Origin: Streptomyces sp. NBC_00190
GTDB taxonomy: Bacteria; Actinomycetota; Actinomycetes; Streptomycetales; Streptomycetaceae
Direction: 5' to 3'
Length of the DNA: 64,000 bases
Assembly: GCF_036203305.1 (NCBI RefSeq)
Contig: NZ_CP108131.1
Span: 2,418,001 to 2,482,000, forward strand
This document shows positions 36,171-44,477 of this stretch, in pieces. Both the position numbers and the translations under genes were made by a program. Each line of letters opens with the position of its first letter. Within the stretch, counting starts at the first letter, position 1. The notes under the pieces are model-generated. The model did no database searches, had not been told where the DNA came from, and worked only from the letters and a program-made list of their open reading frames with translations.

Positions 36171-36575
36171 ATGCGGGCGACTGCGCGGGTTCTGGTCTAC
36201 AGCGACGACGCGGGCACCCGGGAGCAGGTGCGGCTGGCGGCCGGGCGCAGGCCGGCCGCGGACCTGCCGCCGGTGGAGTTCCTGGAGTGCGCGACGCTGC
36301 CGGCGGTGCTGACGGAGCTGGACGCGGGCGGCATCGACGTGTGCGTGCTCGACGGCGAGGCGGTTCCGGCCGGCGGCATGGGCGTGTGCCGGCAGATCAA
36401 GGACGAGATCTTCCGGTGTCCCCCGGTGCTGCTGTTGATGGGGCGCCCCCAGGACGCCTGGCTGGCCACCTGGAGCCGCGCGGACGCCGCCGTGACCCTT
36501 CCGGTGGACCCGGTGGAGTTCGCGGACGCCCTGGCGGCCCTCCTGCGCTCCCGCCTGTCGTCCTCGGCCGCCTGA
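36171..36575 (+). CDS. small receiver-like protein, atypical
   Basis: 134 residues from ATG 36171 with GGAGG six bases upstream. It has a receiver-like alpha/beta fold pattern: ARVLVYSDDAGTREQVRLAAG (acidic pair), IDVCVLDGEAVPAGG (possible phospho-Asp) and AVTLPVDPVEFADALAALL (where a canonical receiver has a Lys-Pro). The conserved Lys is replaced by Leu. There is no output domain. It is divergent from the ctaE-qcr operon. It may be a pseudo-receiver or a phosphorylation-independent protein. Confidence 0.75.
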   Translation: MRATARVLVYSDDAGTREQVRLAAGRRPAADLPPVEFLECATLPAVLTELDAGGIDVCVLDGEAVPAGGMGVCRQIKDEIFRCPPVLLLMGRPQDAWLATWSRADAAVTLPVDPVEFADALAALLRSRLSSSAA

Positions 36576-36617
36576 CGGCCGCTTCCAGCCGCCTCACGGC
36601 CGCCTGACAGGGCGTTC

Positions 36618-36648
36618 GCGGGCCTACGGGGTTTCCCGCAGGCCCGCG
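36618..36648. terminator. hairpin between receiver-like and transpeptidase genes
   Basis: An 8-bp outer stem and a CGGG/CCCG inner stem separated by one A-C mismatch, with a four-base loop, in the 87-bp gap between convergent genes. Confidence 0.75.
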
Positions 36649-36662
36649 GCGGGCCCCGGCTC

Positions 36663-37907
36663 TCAGACGGTGGGGCGCAGGCGGGCCTGGTCGATGGTGC
36701 TGCGGCCTTCCTGGGTGCCCTTGAGGAGGGCGCTGCCCTCGCGCCATTCCTTCCAGTCCATGTTCCAGTCGCCGTAGCCGTTGCCGAAGGTGTCCATGTC
36801 GTCGCCGATGCTGTTGATCACCTTGACGATGTCGCCCTCGGTGATGTTCTCGTAGAACCAGGCGGCGTTGCCGGTGCTCATGCCGGTGCAGCCGTGGCTG
36901 ACGTTCTCGTAGCCCTGGGAGCCGACGGACCACGGCGCGGCGTGGACGTATTCACCACTCCAGGTGACGCGAGTGGCGTAGTAAACGGGCAGGTTGTAGT
37001 ACTCGCTGCCGCCGATGCCGACGGTGTCGCCGCGCATCTGGACGAAGTACTGCTTGCCGAGTACCACCTTGACCCCGTTGCGGGTGGAGAAGCCGGGCTT
37101 TCCGGTGGTCACCGGAATGGTGTTGATCACTTCTCCGTTGCGCTTGAACGTGAGGTAGTGCGAGGAGGCGTCCGTGGTGACCTCGACGCGGTCGCCGATC
37201 TCCAGCTTCAGCGGCTTGGCCGCGGCCCCGTAGAGGTGGTCGGAGATCTTGACGCCCTCCAGGTTGCTCCGTACGGAGACCTCGGTGTTGGCGGGCCAGT
37301 ACTCCTTGGGCCGGTAGTGGAGCTTCTTGTCGTCGACCCAGTACCAGGCGCCCTCGACGCCCGCGGGGGCGCTGACGAGCAGGCCCCGCTCGACGACCGC
37401 GCGGGCGGCCTTGTCCTTGACGGGTTCGCTGAGTTCGGCCGTGAGGGGCTGCCCGACGCCGTACTTGCCCGCGTCCGGGCCGAATTCGACCTGCAGGACA
37501 CCTTTGGCCGGGGTGGTGTCGAAGGAGATCGTGCGCTGCCCTGGGGCGCCCTTCGCGTTCTCGGTGCTGACGGTGACCGTGTAGCGGACACCGGCGGACA
37601 TCGAGACCGTGTTGTGCCAGCGGTCGCCCTTGGCGGAGAGTTCGCCCGCCAGGCGGCGGCCGTGGGTGTCCACGACCGTGACGTCGGTGATGCGTGCCTC
37701 ACCCCCCTTCGTAGTGACTTCGAGGGGCTTGTCGGGGTCCACGGGGCGACCGCCGGCCGCCTGGTTGAAGGCGACTTGATCGCCCGCGTCGTACGGGCGG
37801 GCTGACAGCGGGTTGTCGTCGGACCCGCATGCGGTGGCGCCGGCCCCGAGGGACGCGACCAGCAGGGAGCAGCTGAGTACCGTCCAAAGACGCGGTGAGT
37901 GCTTCAT
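36663..37907 (-). CDS. L,D-transpeptidase with lipoprotein-type signal
   Basis: 414 residues from ATG 37907. A signal peptide with a possible lipobox (GAGATAC, Cys near 27) puts it outside the membrane. Two Ig-like beta domains (about 50-260) precede the YkuD catalytic domain. The active-site motif is HAAPWSVG and SHGCTGMST with the nucleophile Cys; it forms 3-3 mDAP cross-links in peptidoglycan. The layout equals mycobacterial LdtMt2-type enzymes. The C-terminal tail after GNGYGDWNMDW is usual for actinobacteria. Confidence 0.93.
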   Translation of the reverse strand: MKHSPRLWTVLSCSLLVASLGAGATACGSDDNPLSARPYDAGDQVAFNQAAGGRPVDPDKPLEVTTKGGEARITDVTVVDTHGRRLAGELSAKGDRWHNTVSMSAGVRYTVTVSTENAKGAPGQRTISFDTTPAKGVLQVEFGPDAGKYGVGQPLTAELSEPVKDKAARAVVERGLLVSAPAGVEGAWYWVDDKKLHYRPKEYWPANTEVSVRSNLEGVKISDHLYGAAAKPLKLEIGDRVEVTTDASSHYLTFKRNGEVINTIPVTTGKPGFSTRNGVKVVLGKQYFVQMRGDTVGIGGSEYYNLPVYYATRVTWSGEYVHAAPWSVGSQGYENVSHGCTGMSTGNAAWFYENITEGDIVKVINSIGDDMDTFGNGYGDWNMDWKEWREGSALLKGTQEGRSTIDQARLRPTV

Positions 37908-37962
37908 GGGGCCAACGCTATGAAGATATGACAAATACGGCGCGCGGGGTGACTGCAAACGA

Positions 37963-37998
37963 GGGGCCCGGACTCCTCCGAAGAGGTGTCCGGGCCCC
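37963..37998 (-). terminator. terminator after ctaCDF
   Basis: An 11-bp outer stem and 4-bp inner stem separated by one T-T mismatch (37963-37977 with 37984-37998). It lies 44 bp past the ctaF stop and before the transpeptidase gene on the same strand. Confidence 0.85.
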
Positions 37999-38041
37999 AG
38001 GTTCAGCGCTGATACCGGTCCTGCGACCGGCGCTTTCGGTA

Positions 38042-38440
38042 CTACTGGTTCTGGTTCTCACCGCGGTAGTACTCGTACACCCAGCCCCACAGGCCGATCA
38101 CGATGATCGGGGCCGAGAAGTACATGAGCCACCAGCCGAAGATGACACCCATGAACGCGAGCGCACCGCCGATGCCCAGCGAGAGCGGCTGCCAGCTGTG
38201 CGGGGCGAAGAACCCCAGCTCGCCCGCCTCGTCGGCGACGTCGGCCTCCAGGTTGTCCTGGGCCATCTCGTCCACGCGCTTGGCCGTGAAGGCCAGGTAG
38301 TAGCCGATCATGACGCTCAGGCCGAAGGCCAGGAAGAGCGCGGTGGTGCCGACGGGCTCCTTCGACCACACGCCGTACACGACGGCCATGATCAGGATGA
38401 AGGCCGAGAGCCAAAGGAACAGCTTGCCCTGGATCTTCAC
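38042..38440 (-). CDS. ctaF: cytochrome c oxidase subunit IV, actinobacterial type
   Basis: 132 residues from GTG 38440, overlapping the ctaD stop as GTGA. Four hydrophobic segments in two pairs ([20 protein letters not shown] and [20 protein letters not shown]; then [18 protein letters not shown] and [14 protein letters not shown]). This is the small CtaF subunit found in actinobacterial aa3 oxidases, which is not homologous to mitochondrial subunit IV. Confidence 0.93.
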   Translation of the reverse strand: MKIQGKLFLWLSAFILIMAVVYGVWSKEPVGTTALFLAFGLSVMIGYYLAFTAKRVDEMAQDNLEADVADEAGELGFFAPHSWQPLSLGIGGALAFMGVIFGWWLMYFSAPIIVIGLWGWVYEYYRGENQNQ

Positions 38441-40167
38441 TTGTCGGCCTCCTTGCCACCGGTGACGGCCGCGGCGGCCGCGCTGTGGTCCTCGAGGTGG
38501 TCGAGGGCCGCGATCTCCGGGTGGTGCAGGTCGAACGCCGGGGACTCGGAGCGGATCCGCGGCAGGGTGAGGAAGTTGTGCCGCGGCGGCGGGCAGGACG
38601 TCGCCCACTCGAGCGAACGGCCGTAGCCCCACGGGTCGTCGACCTCGATCTTCTTGCCGTACTTCGCCGTCTTCCAGACGTTGTACATGAACGGCAGGAT
38701 CGACAGGCCCAGCAGGAACGAGCTGATCGTCGAGATCGTGTTCAGGGTGGTGAAGCCGTCGGCGGCGAGGTAGTCCGCGTAACGACGCGGCATGCCCTCG
38801 GCACCCAGCCAGTGCTGCACCAGGAACGTGCCGTGGAAGCCGATGAACAGCGTCCAGAAGGTGACCTTGCCGAGGCGCTCGTCCAGCATCTTGCCCGTGA
38901 ACTTCGGCCACCAGAAGTGGAAGCCGGCGAACATCGCGAACACCACGGTGCCGAAGACGACGTAGTGGAAGTGTGCGACGACGAAGTACGAGTCGGAAAC
39001 GTGGAAGTCCATCGGGGGCGAGGCCAGGATGACGCCGGTCAGACCACCGAAGGTGAAGGTGACCAGGAAGCCGATCGTCCAGAGCATCGGGGTCTCGAAG
39101 GACAGCGAGCCCTTCCACATGGTGCCGATCCAGTTGAAGAACTTCACACCGGTCGGTACCGCGATCAGGAAGGTCATGAAGGAGAAGAACGGCAGCAGCA
39201 CACCGCCCGTGACGTACATGTGGTGGGCCCACACGGTCACGGAGAGGCCGGCGATCGCGATCGTCGCGGCGATCAGGCCGATGTAACCGAACATCGGCTT
39301 GCGCGAGAAGACCGGGATGATCTCTGAAACGATTCCGAAGAATGGCAGCGCGATGATGTACACCTCTGGGTGTCCGAAGAACCAGAAGAGGTGTTGCCAC
39401 AGCAATGCCCCGCCGTTCGAGGCGTCGAACACATGCGCACCGAACTTGCGGTCGGCCTCCAGCGCGAAGAGCGCGGCGGCCAGCACCGGGAAGGCGAGCA
39501 GGACCAGGACACCGGTCAGCAGCACGTTCCAGGTGAAGATCGGCATGCGGAACATCGTCATGCCGGGCGCGCGCATGCAGATGATCGTGGTGATGAAGTT
39601 GACCGAGCCGAGGATCGTGCCGAAGCCGGAGAAGGCCAGACCCATGATCCACATGTCGGCGCCGATGCCCGGCGAGCGGACCGCGTCCGACAGCGGGGAG
39701 TAGGCGAACCAGCCGAAGTCGGCGGCGCCGTTCGGCGTGACGAAGCCGGCCACCGCGATGGTCGAGCCGAAGAGGTACAGCCAGTACGCGAACATGTTCA
39801 GCCGCGGGAACGCCACGTCGGGCGCGCCGATCTGCAGCGGCATGATCCAGTTGGCGAATCCGGCGAAGAGCGGCGTCGCGAACATCAGCAGCATGATCGT
39901 GCCGTGCATCGTGAACGCCTGGTTGAACTGCTCGTTCGACATGATCTGCGTGCCCGGACGGGCCAGCTCGGCGCGCATGAAGAGCGCCAGGATGCCGCCG
40001 ATGAGGAAGAACACGAACGAAGTGACCAGGTACATCGTGCCGATGGTCTTGTGGTCGGTAGTGGTAAGCCACTTCACGACGACATTGCCCGGCTGCTTGC
40101 GCCGTACCGGCAGCTCGTTCTCATACGAGTCGGCGGCGGCACCCTGAGATTCGTTGAGGATGCTCAC
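38437..40167 (-). CDS. ctaD: cytochrome c oxidase subunit I
   Basis: 576 residues with the 12-helix haem-copper oxidase core. It binds haem a and the haem a3-CuB centre. Motifs: [11 protein letters not shown] (haem a His), [17 protein letters not shown] (CuB His-Tyr region), [10 protein letters not shown] (CuB His pair) and [13 protein letters not shown] (haem His pair). The ATG at 40167 overlaps the ctaC stop by 4 bp. Confidence 0.97.
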   Translation of the reverse strand: MSILNESQGAAADSYENELPVRRKQPGNVVVKWLTTTDHKTIGTMYLVTSFVFFLIGGILALFMRAELARPGTQIMSNEQFNQAFTMHGTIMLLMFATPLFAGFANWIMPLQIGAPDVAFPRLNMFAYWLYLFGSTIAVAGFVTPNGAADFGWFAYSPLSDAVRSPGIGADMWIMGLAFSGFGTILGSVNFITTIICMRAPGMTMFRMPIFTWNVLLTGVLVLLAFPVLAAALFALEADRKFGAHVFDASNGGALLWQHLFWFFGHPEVYIIALPFFGIVSEIIPVFSRKPMFGYIGLIAATIAIAGLSVTVWAHHMYVTGGVLLPFFSFMTFLIAVPTGVKFFNWIGTMWKGSLSFETPMLWTIGFLVTFTFGGLTGVILASPPMDFHVSDSYFVVAHFHYVVFGTVVFAMFAGFHFWWPKFTGKMLDERLGKVTFWTLFIGFHGTFLVQHWLGAEGMPRRYADYLAADGFTTLNTISTISSFLLGLSILPFMYNVWKTAKYGKKIEVDDPWGYGRSLEWATSCPPPRHNFLTLPRIRSESPAFDLHHPEIAALDHLEDHSAAAAAVTGGKEADK

Positions 40168-41135
40168 AGTTTGTTCGTCTCCGCATTCCGGGCCGGGTCA
40201 GTCTGCTTGATGCCGGCCGGGAGGAAGCCGGTCTGCCCCTTCTCGGCCAGTTCCTTGAGGTGCGCCCGGTATTCCTCGGGCGAGACGACCTTGACGTTGA
40301 AGAGCATCCGGGAGTGGTCGACACCGCAGAGCTCGGCGCACTTGCCCATGAAGACACCCTCTTGCGAAGGAATGACCTCGAAGACATTGGTGTGGCCCGG
40401 GATGACGTCCTGCTTGAAGAGGAACGGGACCACCCAGAAGGAGTGGATGACGTCGTTCGACGACAGGATGAAGCGGACCTTCTCGCCCTTGGGCAGCCAC
40501 AGGGTCGGCCCCGGGTTGCCCGTCTGCGGGTTCTGGTCGCCCGGGACGCCCTTCTCGTAGACGCCTTCGGCGCCCAGCGGGAAGTCCTTGGTGAAACGGT
40601 CCGGGATGTTGGCGAGCGCCTTGGGAACCTCGCCCGCCTTCGGGGTCGCACCGTCGCCGTCGACGTTCTCGACGTAGTTGAAGCCCCAGCTCCACTGGAA
40701 GCCGACCACGTTGATCGTGTGCGCCGGCTTGGTGAGCGCGAGCAGCTTCGACTCGTCACGCGCGGTGAAGTAGAAGAGCACCGAGACGATGATGAGCGGG
40801 ACCACGGTGTACAGCGCCTCGATGGGCATGTTGTACCGGGTCTGCGGAGGAACCTCCACCTTCGTCCGGCTGCGCCGGTGGAAGATGATGCTCCAGATGA
40901 TCAGGCCCCAGACCAGGATGCCCGTGATGAGAGCAGCTGCCCACGACCCCTGCCACAGGGACAGGATGCGAGGCGCCTCCTCCGTGACCGGATAGGGCAT
41001 TCCGAGGCGGGGGAAGTCTTGCCAGTTGTACGAGCAACCAGTGGCGGTCGCCAGGACCGCGCCCGCAGTCAGCGCCTGGAGCAGCTTCCGCCGCATCGGG
41101 CGCCGCGGCGAGCGGTCGGAGCCGTAGGGACTCAC
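40164..41135 (-). CDS. ctaC: cytochrome c oxidase subunit II
   Basis: 323 residues from GTG 41135, preceded by GGGAAGG. A lipoprotein-like signal ([18 protein letters not shown]) and two membrane helices lead to the cupredoxin domain. The CuA centre is visible: His in [13 protein letters not shown], and [14 protein letters not shown] with two Cys, Glu, His and Met. An insert of about 45 residues before PTLWLPKG is the actinobacterial supercomplex loop that contacts QcrC. First gene of ctaC-ctaD-ctaF. Confidence 0.96.
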   Translation of the reverse strand: MSPYGSDRSPRRPMRRKLLQALTAGAVLATATGCSYNWQDFPRLGMPYPVTEEAPRILSLWQGSWAAALITGILVWGLIIWSIIFHRRSRTKVEVPPQTRYNMPIEALYTVVPLIIVSVLFYFTARDESKLLALTKPAHTINVVGFQWSWGFNYVENVDGDGATPKAGEVPKALANIPDRFTKDFPLGAEGVYEKGVPGDQNPQTGNPGPTLWLPKGEKVRFILSSNDVIHSFWVVPFLFKQDVIPGHTNVFEVIPSQEGVFMGKCAELCGVDHSRMLFNVKVVSPEEYRAHLKELAEKGQTGFLPAGIKQTDPARNAETNKL

Positions 41136-41215
41136 GTAGCGCCTTCCCGAGAGTCTCGGCCCGCGCGGCCGGCCGCGGCCGTGTTCGGGTCGGTCGCCGG
41201 CCCTGACGCAGGCAG

Positions 41216-41244
41216 GGGTTTGGATGTTTATGCGGACCAAACCC
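41216..41244. promoter_or_regulatory. inverted repeat upstream of ctaC
   Basis: GGGTTTGG, 13 bases, CCAAACCC: a perfect 8-bp inverted repeat 81-109 bp upstream of the ctaC start, inside the 361-bp gap (41136-41496) to the divergent desulfurase gene. The rest of that gap holds no open frame that I trust. It is placed for regulation of ctaCDF; the binding protein is unknown. Confidence 0.45.
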
Positions 41245-41496
41245 TACTGGACGCTATTTGGGGTCGCGCGGGGAGGGTGCCCAACGCGCCGCTACTGCCC
41301 CCGAAGGGATGGATCCGCCGTACGGGGGACGGCGCGAATGGCCGTGAATGGTGGGCTCCGGGGCACATCTGACGCCCCCTGACCTCGTACGCGTCCGGGC
41401 TCCGTCCCGCCCGTCTCCCGTTCGCCACCCCTCAACGGCGCTCCCCCGGACCCGTCCGGAGGACCCCCGGCCGAGCCCCTGCCTTACCGTGACCGG

Positions 41497-42876
41497 ATGC
41501 CGTACTTCGACAGCGCGTCCGCCGCTCCCCTGCACCCCGTGACCCGGCAGGCGTTGCAGGCCTCCCTCGACGAGGGCTGGGCCGATCCGGCCCGGCTGTA
41601 CCGGGAGGGCAGGAGGGCCCGGCTGCTGCTGGACGCGGCGCGGGAGGCGGCCGCGGAGGCGGTGGGATGCCGGGCCGACGAGCTCGTGTTCACTCCTTCG
41701 GGGACGCACGCGGTTCACACGGGGGTGGCGGGGGTCCTCGCGGGCCGTCGGCGGATCGGCGGGCATCTGGTCGTATCAGCGGTCGAACACAGTTCTGTAC
41801 TCCACGCGGCGGAGGCGCACGAGGCGCGCGGCGGGACGGTGACCGAGGTTCAGGTGGACCGTACGGGCGCCGTGACGGCGGCGGGTTACCGCGAGGCCGT
41901 GGGGGCGTCGACCGCGCTGGCCTGCCTCCAGTCCGCCAACCACGAGGTGGGCACGGTCCAGCCGGTGGCGGAGGTCGCCGAGGTCTGCGCGGAAGCGGGG
42001 GTACCGCTGCTGGTGGACGCGGCGCAGTCGCTGGGCTGGGGGCCGGTGGAAGGCGCCTGGTCCGTCCTGGCGGCGAGCGCGCACAAGTGGGGCGGCCCGC
42101 CGGGGGTCGGCCTGCTGGCGGTGCGCAAGGGGGTCCGCTTCTCGCCCCAAGGCCCCACGGACGAACGGGAGTCGGGCCGCTCCCCCGGCTTCGCGAACCT
42201 CCCCGCGATCGTGGCGGCCGCGGCGTCCTTGCGTGCCGTACGGGCCGAAGCCGACGCGGAGGCGGCCCGGCTGCGGATCCTGGTGGACCGGATCCGGCGC
42301 CGGGTGGTCCGGCTCGTCCCGGACGTGGACGTGGTGGGCGACCCGGACCGCAGGCTTCCGCATCTGGTCACCTTCTCCTGCCTGTACGTCGACGGGGAGG
42401 TCCTGCTCCACGAACTGGACCGGGCGGGCTTCTCGGTCAATTCGGGCTCGTCCTGCACCAGCTCCACGCTGACCCCGAGTCATGTGCTCCGGGCGATGGG
42501 GGTGCTGTCAGAGGGGAACGTACGGGTCTCGCTGCCGCCGGGGACGTCCGCGGAGGAGGTGAACGCGTTCCTGGAGGTGCTGCCGGGTGCGGTGGCGGGG
42601 GTACGGGACCGGCTGGGGGTGACGGCCCCCGAGCCGGCGGCCCCGGAGGCCGACGCGGTCGAGGTCGACGCGCTCGGGCTGCGCTGCCCGCAGCCGGTGA
42701 TCGAGCTGGCCCGCGCCATCGGGCGGGTGCCGGTGGGCGGCACGGTGACCGTCCTGTCGGACGACGAGGTGGCCCGGCTGGACATCCCGGCGTGGTGCGG
42801 GATGCGCGGGCACGCCTACCTGGGCGAGGCCCCTGTCCCGGGGGGCGTGGCGTACCGGGTCCGCCGAACCGTCTGA
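41497..42876 (+). CDS. cysteine desulfurase fused to TusA sulfur carrier
   Basis: 459 residues. Residues 1-370 are a NifS/IscS-type cysteine desulfurase: QSANHEVGTVQ, LLVDAAQSLGW (PLP Asp/Gln), Schiff-base Lys K197 in ASAHKWGG and catalytic Cys C320 in NSGSSCTSSTL. Residues 388-459 are a TusA domain with the CPxP motif C397 (GLRCPQPVIELARAI). One polypeptide thus takes sulfur from cysteine and carries it as persulfide on C397. It should supply sulfur to thiolated tRNA, Fe-S clusters or cofactors. It is divergent from ctaC. Confidence 0.9.
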   Translation: MPYFDSASAAPLHPVTRQALQASLDEGWADPARLYREGRRARLLLDAAREAAAEAVGCRADELVFTPSGTHAVHTGVAGVLAGRRRIGGHLVVSAVEHSSVLHAAEAHEARGGTVTEVQVDRTGAVTAAGYREAVGASTALACLQSANHEVGTVQPVAEVAEVCAEAGVPLLVDAAQSLGWGPVEGAWSVLAASAHKWGGPPGVGLLAVRKGVRFSPQGPTDERESGRSPGFANLPAIVAAAASLRAVRAEADAEAARLRILVDRIRRRVVRLVPDVDVVGDPDRRLPHLVTFSCLYVDGEVLLHELDRAGFSVNSGSSCTSSTLTPSHVLRAMGVLSEGNVRVSLPPGTSAEEVNAFLEVLPGAVAGVRDRLGVTAPEPAAPEADAVEVDALGLRCPQPVIELARAIGRVPVGGTVTVLSDDEVARLDIPAWCGMRGHAYLGEAPVPGGVAYRVRRTV

Positions 42877-42880
42877 CCCC

Positions 42881-42960
42881 GTCGGCCCGGACTCGGACCC
42901 GGTCGGCCCGGGCTCGGACCCGGTGGGGCTGGGGCGGGCCCGGTGGGGCTGGGGCGGGCC
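42881..42960. repeat. two adjacent tandem duplications, 21 and 20 bp
   Basis: 42881-42901 and 42902-42922 are 21-bp copies with one A/G difference. 42921-42940 and 42941-42960 are identical 20-bp copies of CGGTGGGGCTGGGGCGGGCC. Both lie in the 171-bp gap between the desulfurase-TusA and adenosine kinase genes. Confidence 0.95.
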
Positions 42961-43047
42961 CGGGGCTCACATATCGGCGGGGCCGGACGGTGCGGCGGAG
43001 CCGCGGGGGCGGCGGGGGTGGGCCCCGCCGCCCGGGCACGGCGGCGC

Positions 43048-44022
43048 CTAGGACAGGTGGGCGCGGACCTCCGCCGCCGCCTCGTCGCCGTAGGCCTTGG
43101 TGAAGCGCTCCATGAAGTGGGCCCGGGCCAGGGTGTACTCCTGGGTGCCGAGCGTCTCGATGACCAGCGTCGCGAGCATGCAGCCCAGCTGGGCGGCGCG
43201 CTCCAGGCCGACGCCCCAGCTCAGCCCGGTCAGGAACCCGGCACGGAACGCGTCGCCGACACCCGTCGGGTCGACCTTCGCGTTCTCCTCGGGGCAGCCG
43301 ACCTCGATCGGGTCCTCGCCCGCGCGCTCGATCCGCACGCCCTGCGAGCCCAGCGTGGTCACCCGCGTGCCGACCTTCGCGAGGATCTCCGCGTCCGTCC
43401 AGCCCGACTTCGACTCGATGAGGCCCTTCTCGTACTCGTTCGAGAAGAGGTACGTCGCGCCCTCCATCAGGGTGCGGATGTTGTCGCCGTCCATCCGGGC
43501 GATCTGCTGCGAGAAGTCGGCGGCGAAGGGGATCCCGCGCGTGCGGCACTCCTCCGTGTGGCGCAGCATCGCCTCGGGGTCGTCCGCGCCGATCAGGACC
43601 AGGTCCAGCCCGCCCACGCGGTCGGCGACGGACTTCAGCTCGATCAGGCGGGCCTCGCTCATCGCGCCCGTGTAGAAGGAGCCGATCTGGTTGTGGTCGG
43701 AGTCCGTGGTGCACACGAAGCGTGCGGTGTGCAGGACCTCGGAGATCCGGACGGACTCGGTGTCGACGCCGTGCCGGTCCAGCCAGGCGCGGTACTCGTC
43801 GAAGTCGGAGCCGGCGGCCCCGACCAGGACCGGGCGGCTGCCGAGCTGCCCCATTCCGAAGCAGATGTTCGGGCCGACACCGCCCCGCCGGACGTCGAGG
43901 TTGTCGACGAGGAAGGAGAGGGAGACCGTGTGCAGCTGGTCCGCGACCAGCTGGTCGGCGAATCGGCCGGGGAAGGTCATGAGGTGGTCGGTGGCGATGG
44001 AGCCGGTGACTGCGATGCGCAC
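43048..44022 (-). CDS. adenosine kinase, PfkB family
   Basis: 324 residues from GTG 44022 with AGGAG upstream. It carries the PfkB signature DPTGVGDAFRAGF with catalytic D257, GGVGPNICFGMGQLG (substrate glycines) and AADFSQQIAR. Length and position beside the aa3 oxidase genes equal mycobacterial AdoK, the adenosine kinase of purine salvage. Other sugar kinase activity cannot be excluded from sequence. Confidence 0.86.
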   Translation of the reverse strand: MRIAVTGSIATDHLMTFPGRFADQLVADQLHTVSLSFLVDNLDVRRGGVGPNICFGMGQLGSRPVLVGAAGSDFDEYRAWLDRHGVDTESVRISEVLHTARFVCTTDSDHNQIGSFYTGAMSEARLIELKSVADRVGGLDLVLIGADDPEAMLRHTEECRTRGIPFAADFSQQIARMDGDNIRTLMEGATYLFSNEYEKGLIESKSGWTDAEILAKVGTRVTTLGSQGVRIERAGEDPIEVGCPEENAKVDPTGVGDAFRAGFLTGLSWGVGLERAAQLGCMLATLVIETLGTQEYTLARAHFMERFTKAYGDEAAAEVRAHLS

Positions 44023-44154
44023 GGCGTGGACGCTCCTGCGGAGGACGGCAAGGGGACAGTCAAAACTACCCGGTCCAGGGCCCCGGGCCGAACGGCTGAA
44101 ACTACCCCGTAGTAGCTCTTTCTTCACGAGAGGCACGGTGCCTACGGTGCCTTC

Positions 44155-44394
44155 ATGACCTATACCGACGACTACGGCTACTCCGAGTACACCTCCGACG
44201 CGCGCGTCGCGGAAGGCCCTCGGCGGCCCGGCTTCGCACGCCTGCTGGGCGACTGTGCCCGGATGGCCCCGCACTGGGCGGTCCCGGCGGGCCCGCGCCC
44301 GGTCCGCGTGGCGCCCTCGCAGATCCACGGGATCAGCGTCCCGCCGGCCTCGGCGCGGCTGATCGCCGCCACCGCCGCGTACGGGGACCAGTAA
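44155..44394 (+). CDS. small conserved hypothetical protein
   Basis: 79 residues. The N-terminus is rich in Tyr and Asp (TYTDDYGYSEYTSD), the middle has RRPGFARLLGDCARMAPHWAVP, and the end is QIHGISVPPASARLIAATAAYGDQ. No domain is recognised. Codon use and the unusual composition fit a real gene, and I recall similar proteins in Streptomyces. There is no clear Shine-Dalgarno sequence. Confidence 0.55.
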   Translation: MTYTDDYGYSEYTSDARVAEGPRRPGFARLLGDCARMAPHWAVPAGPRPVRVAPSQIHGISVPPASARLIAATAAYGDQ

Positions 44395-44477
44395 GGGAGC
44401 CGGACAAGGGAACCGGTTGCGCGTCTGTTCCGTCACACCCGCATCAGGCAGGACGGAACAGGTGAAGGAGCGATGCG

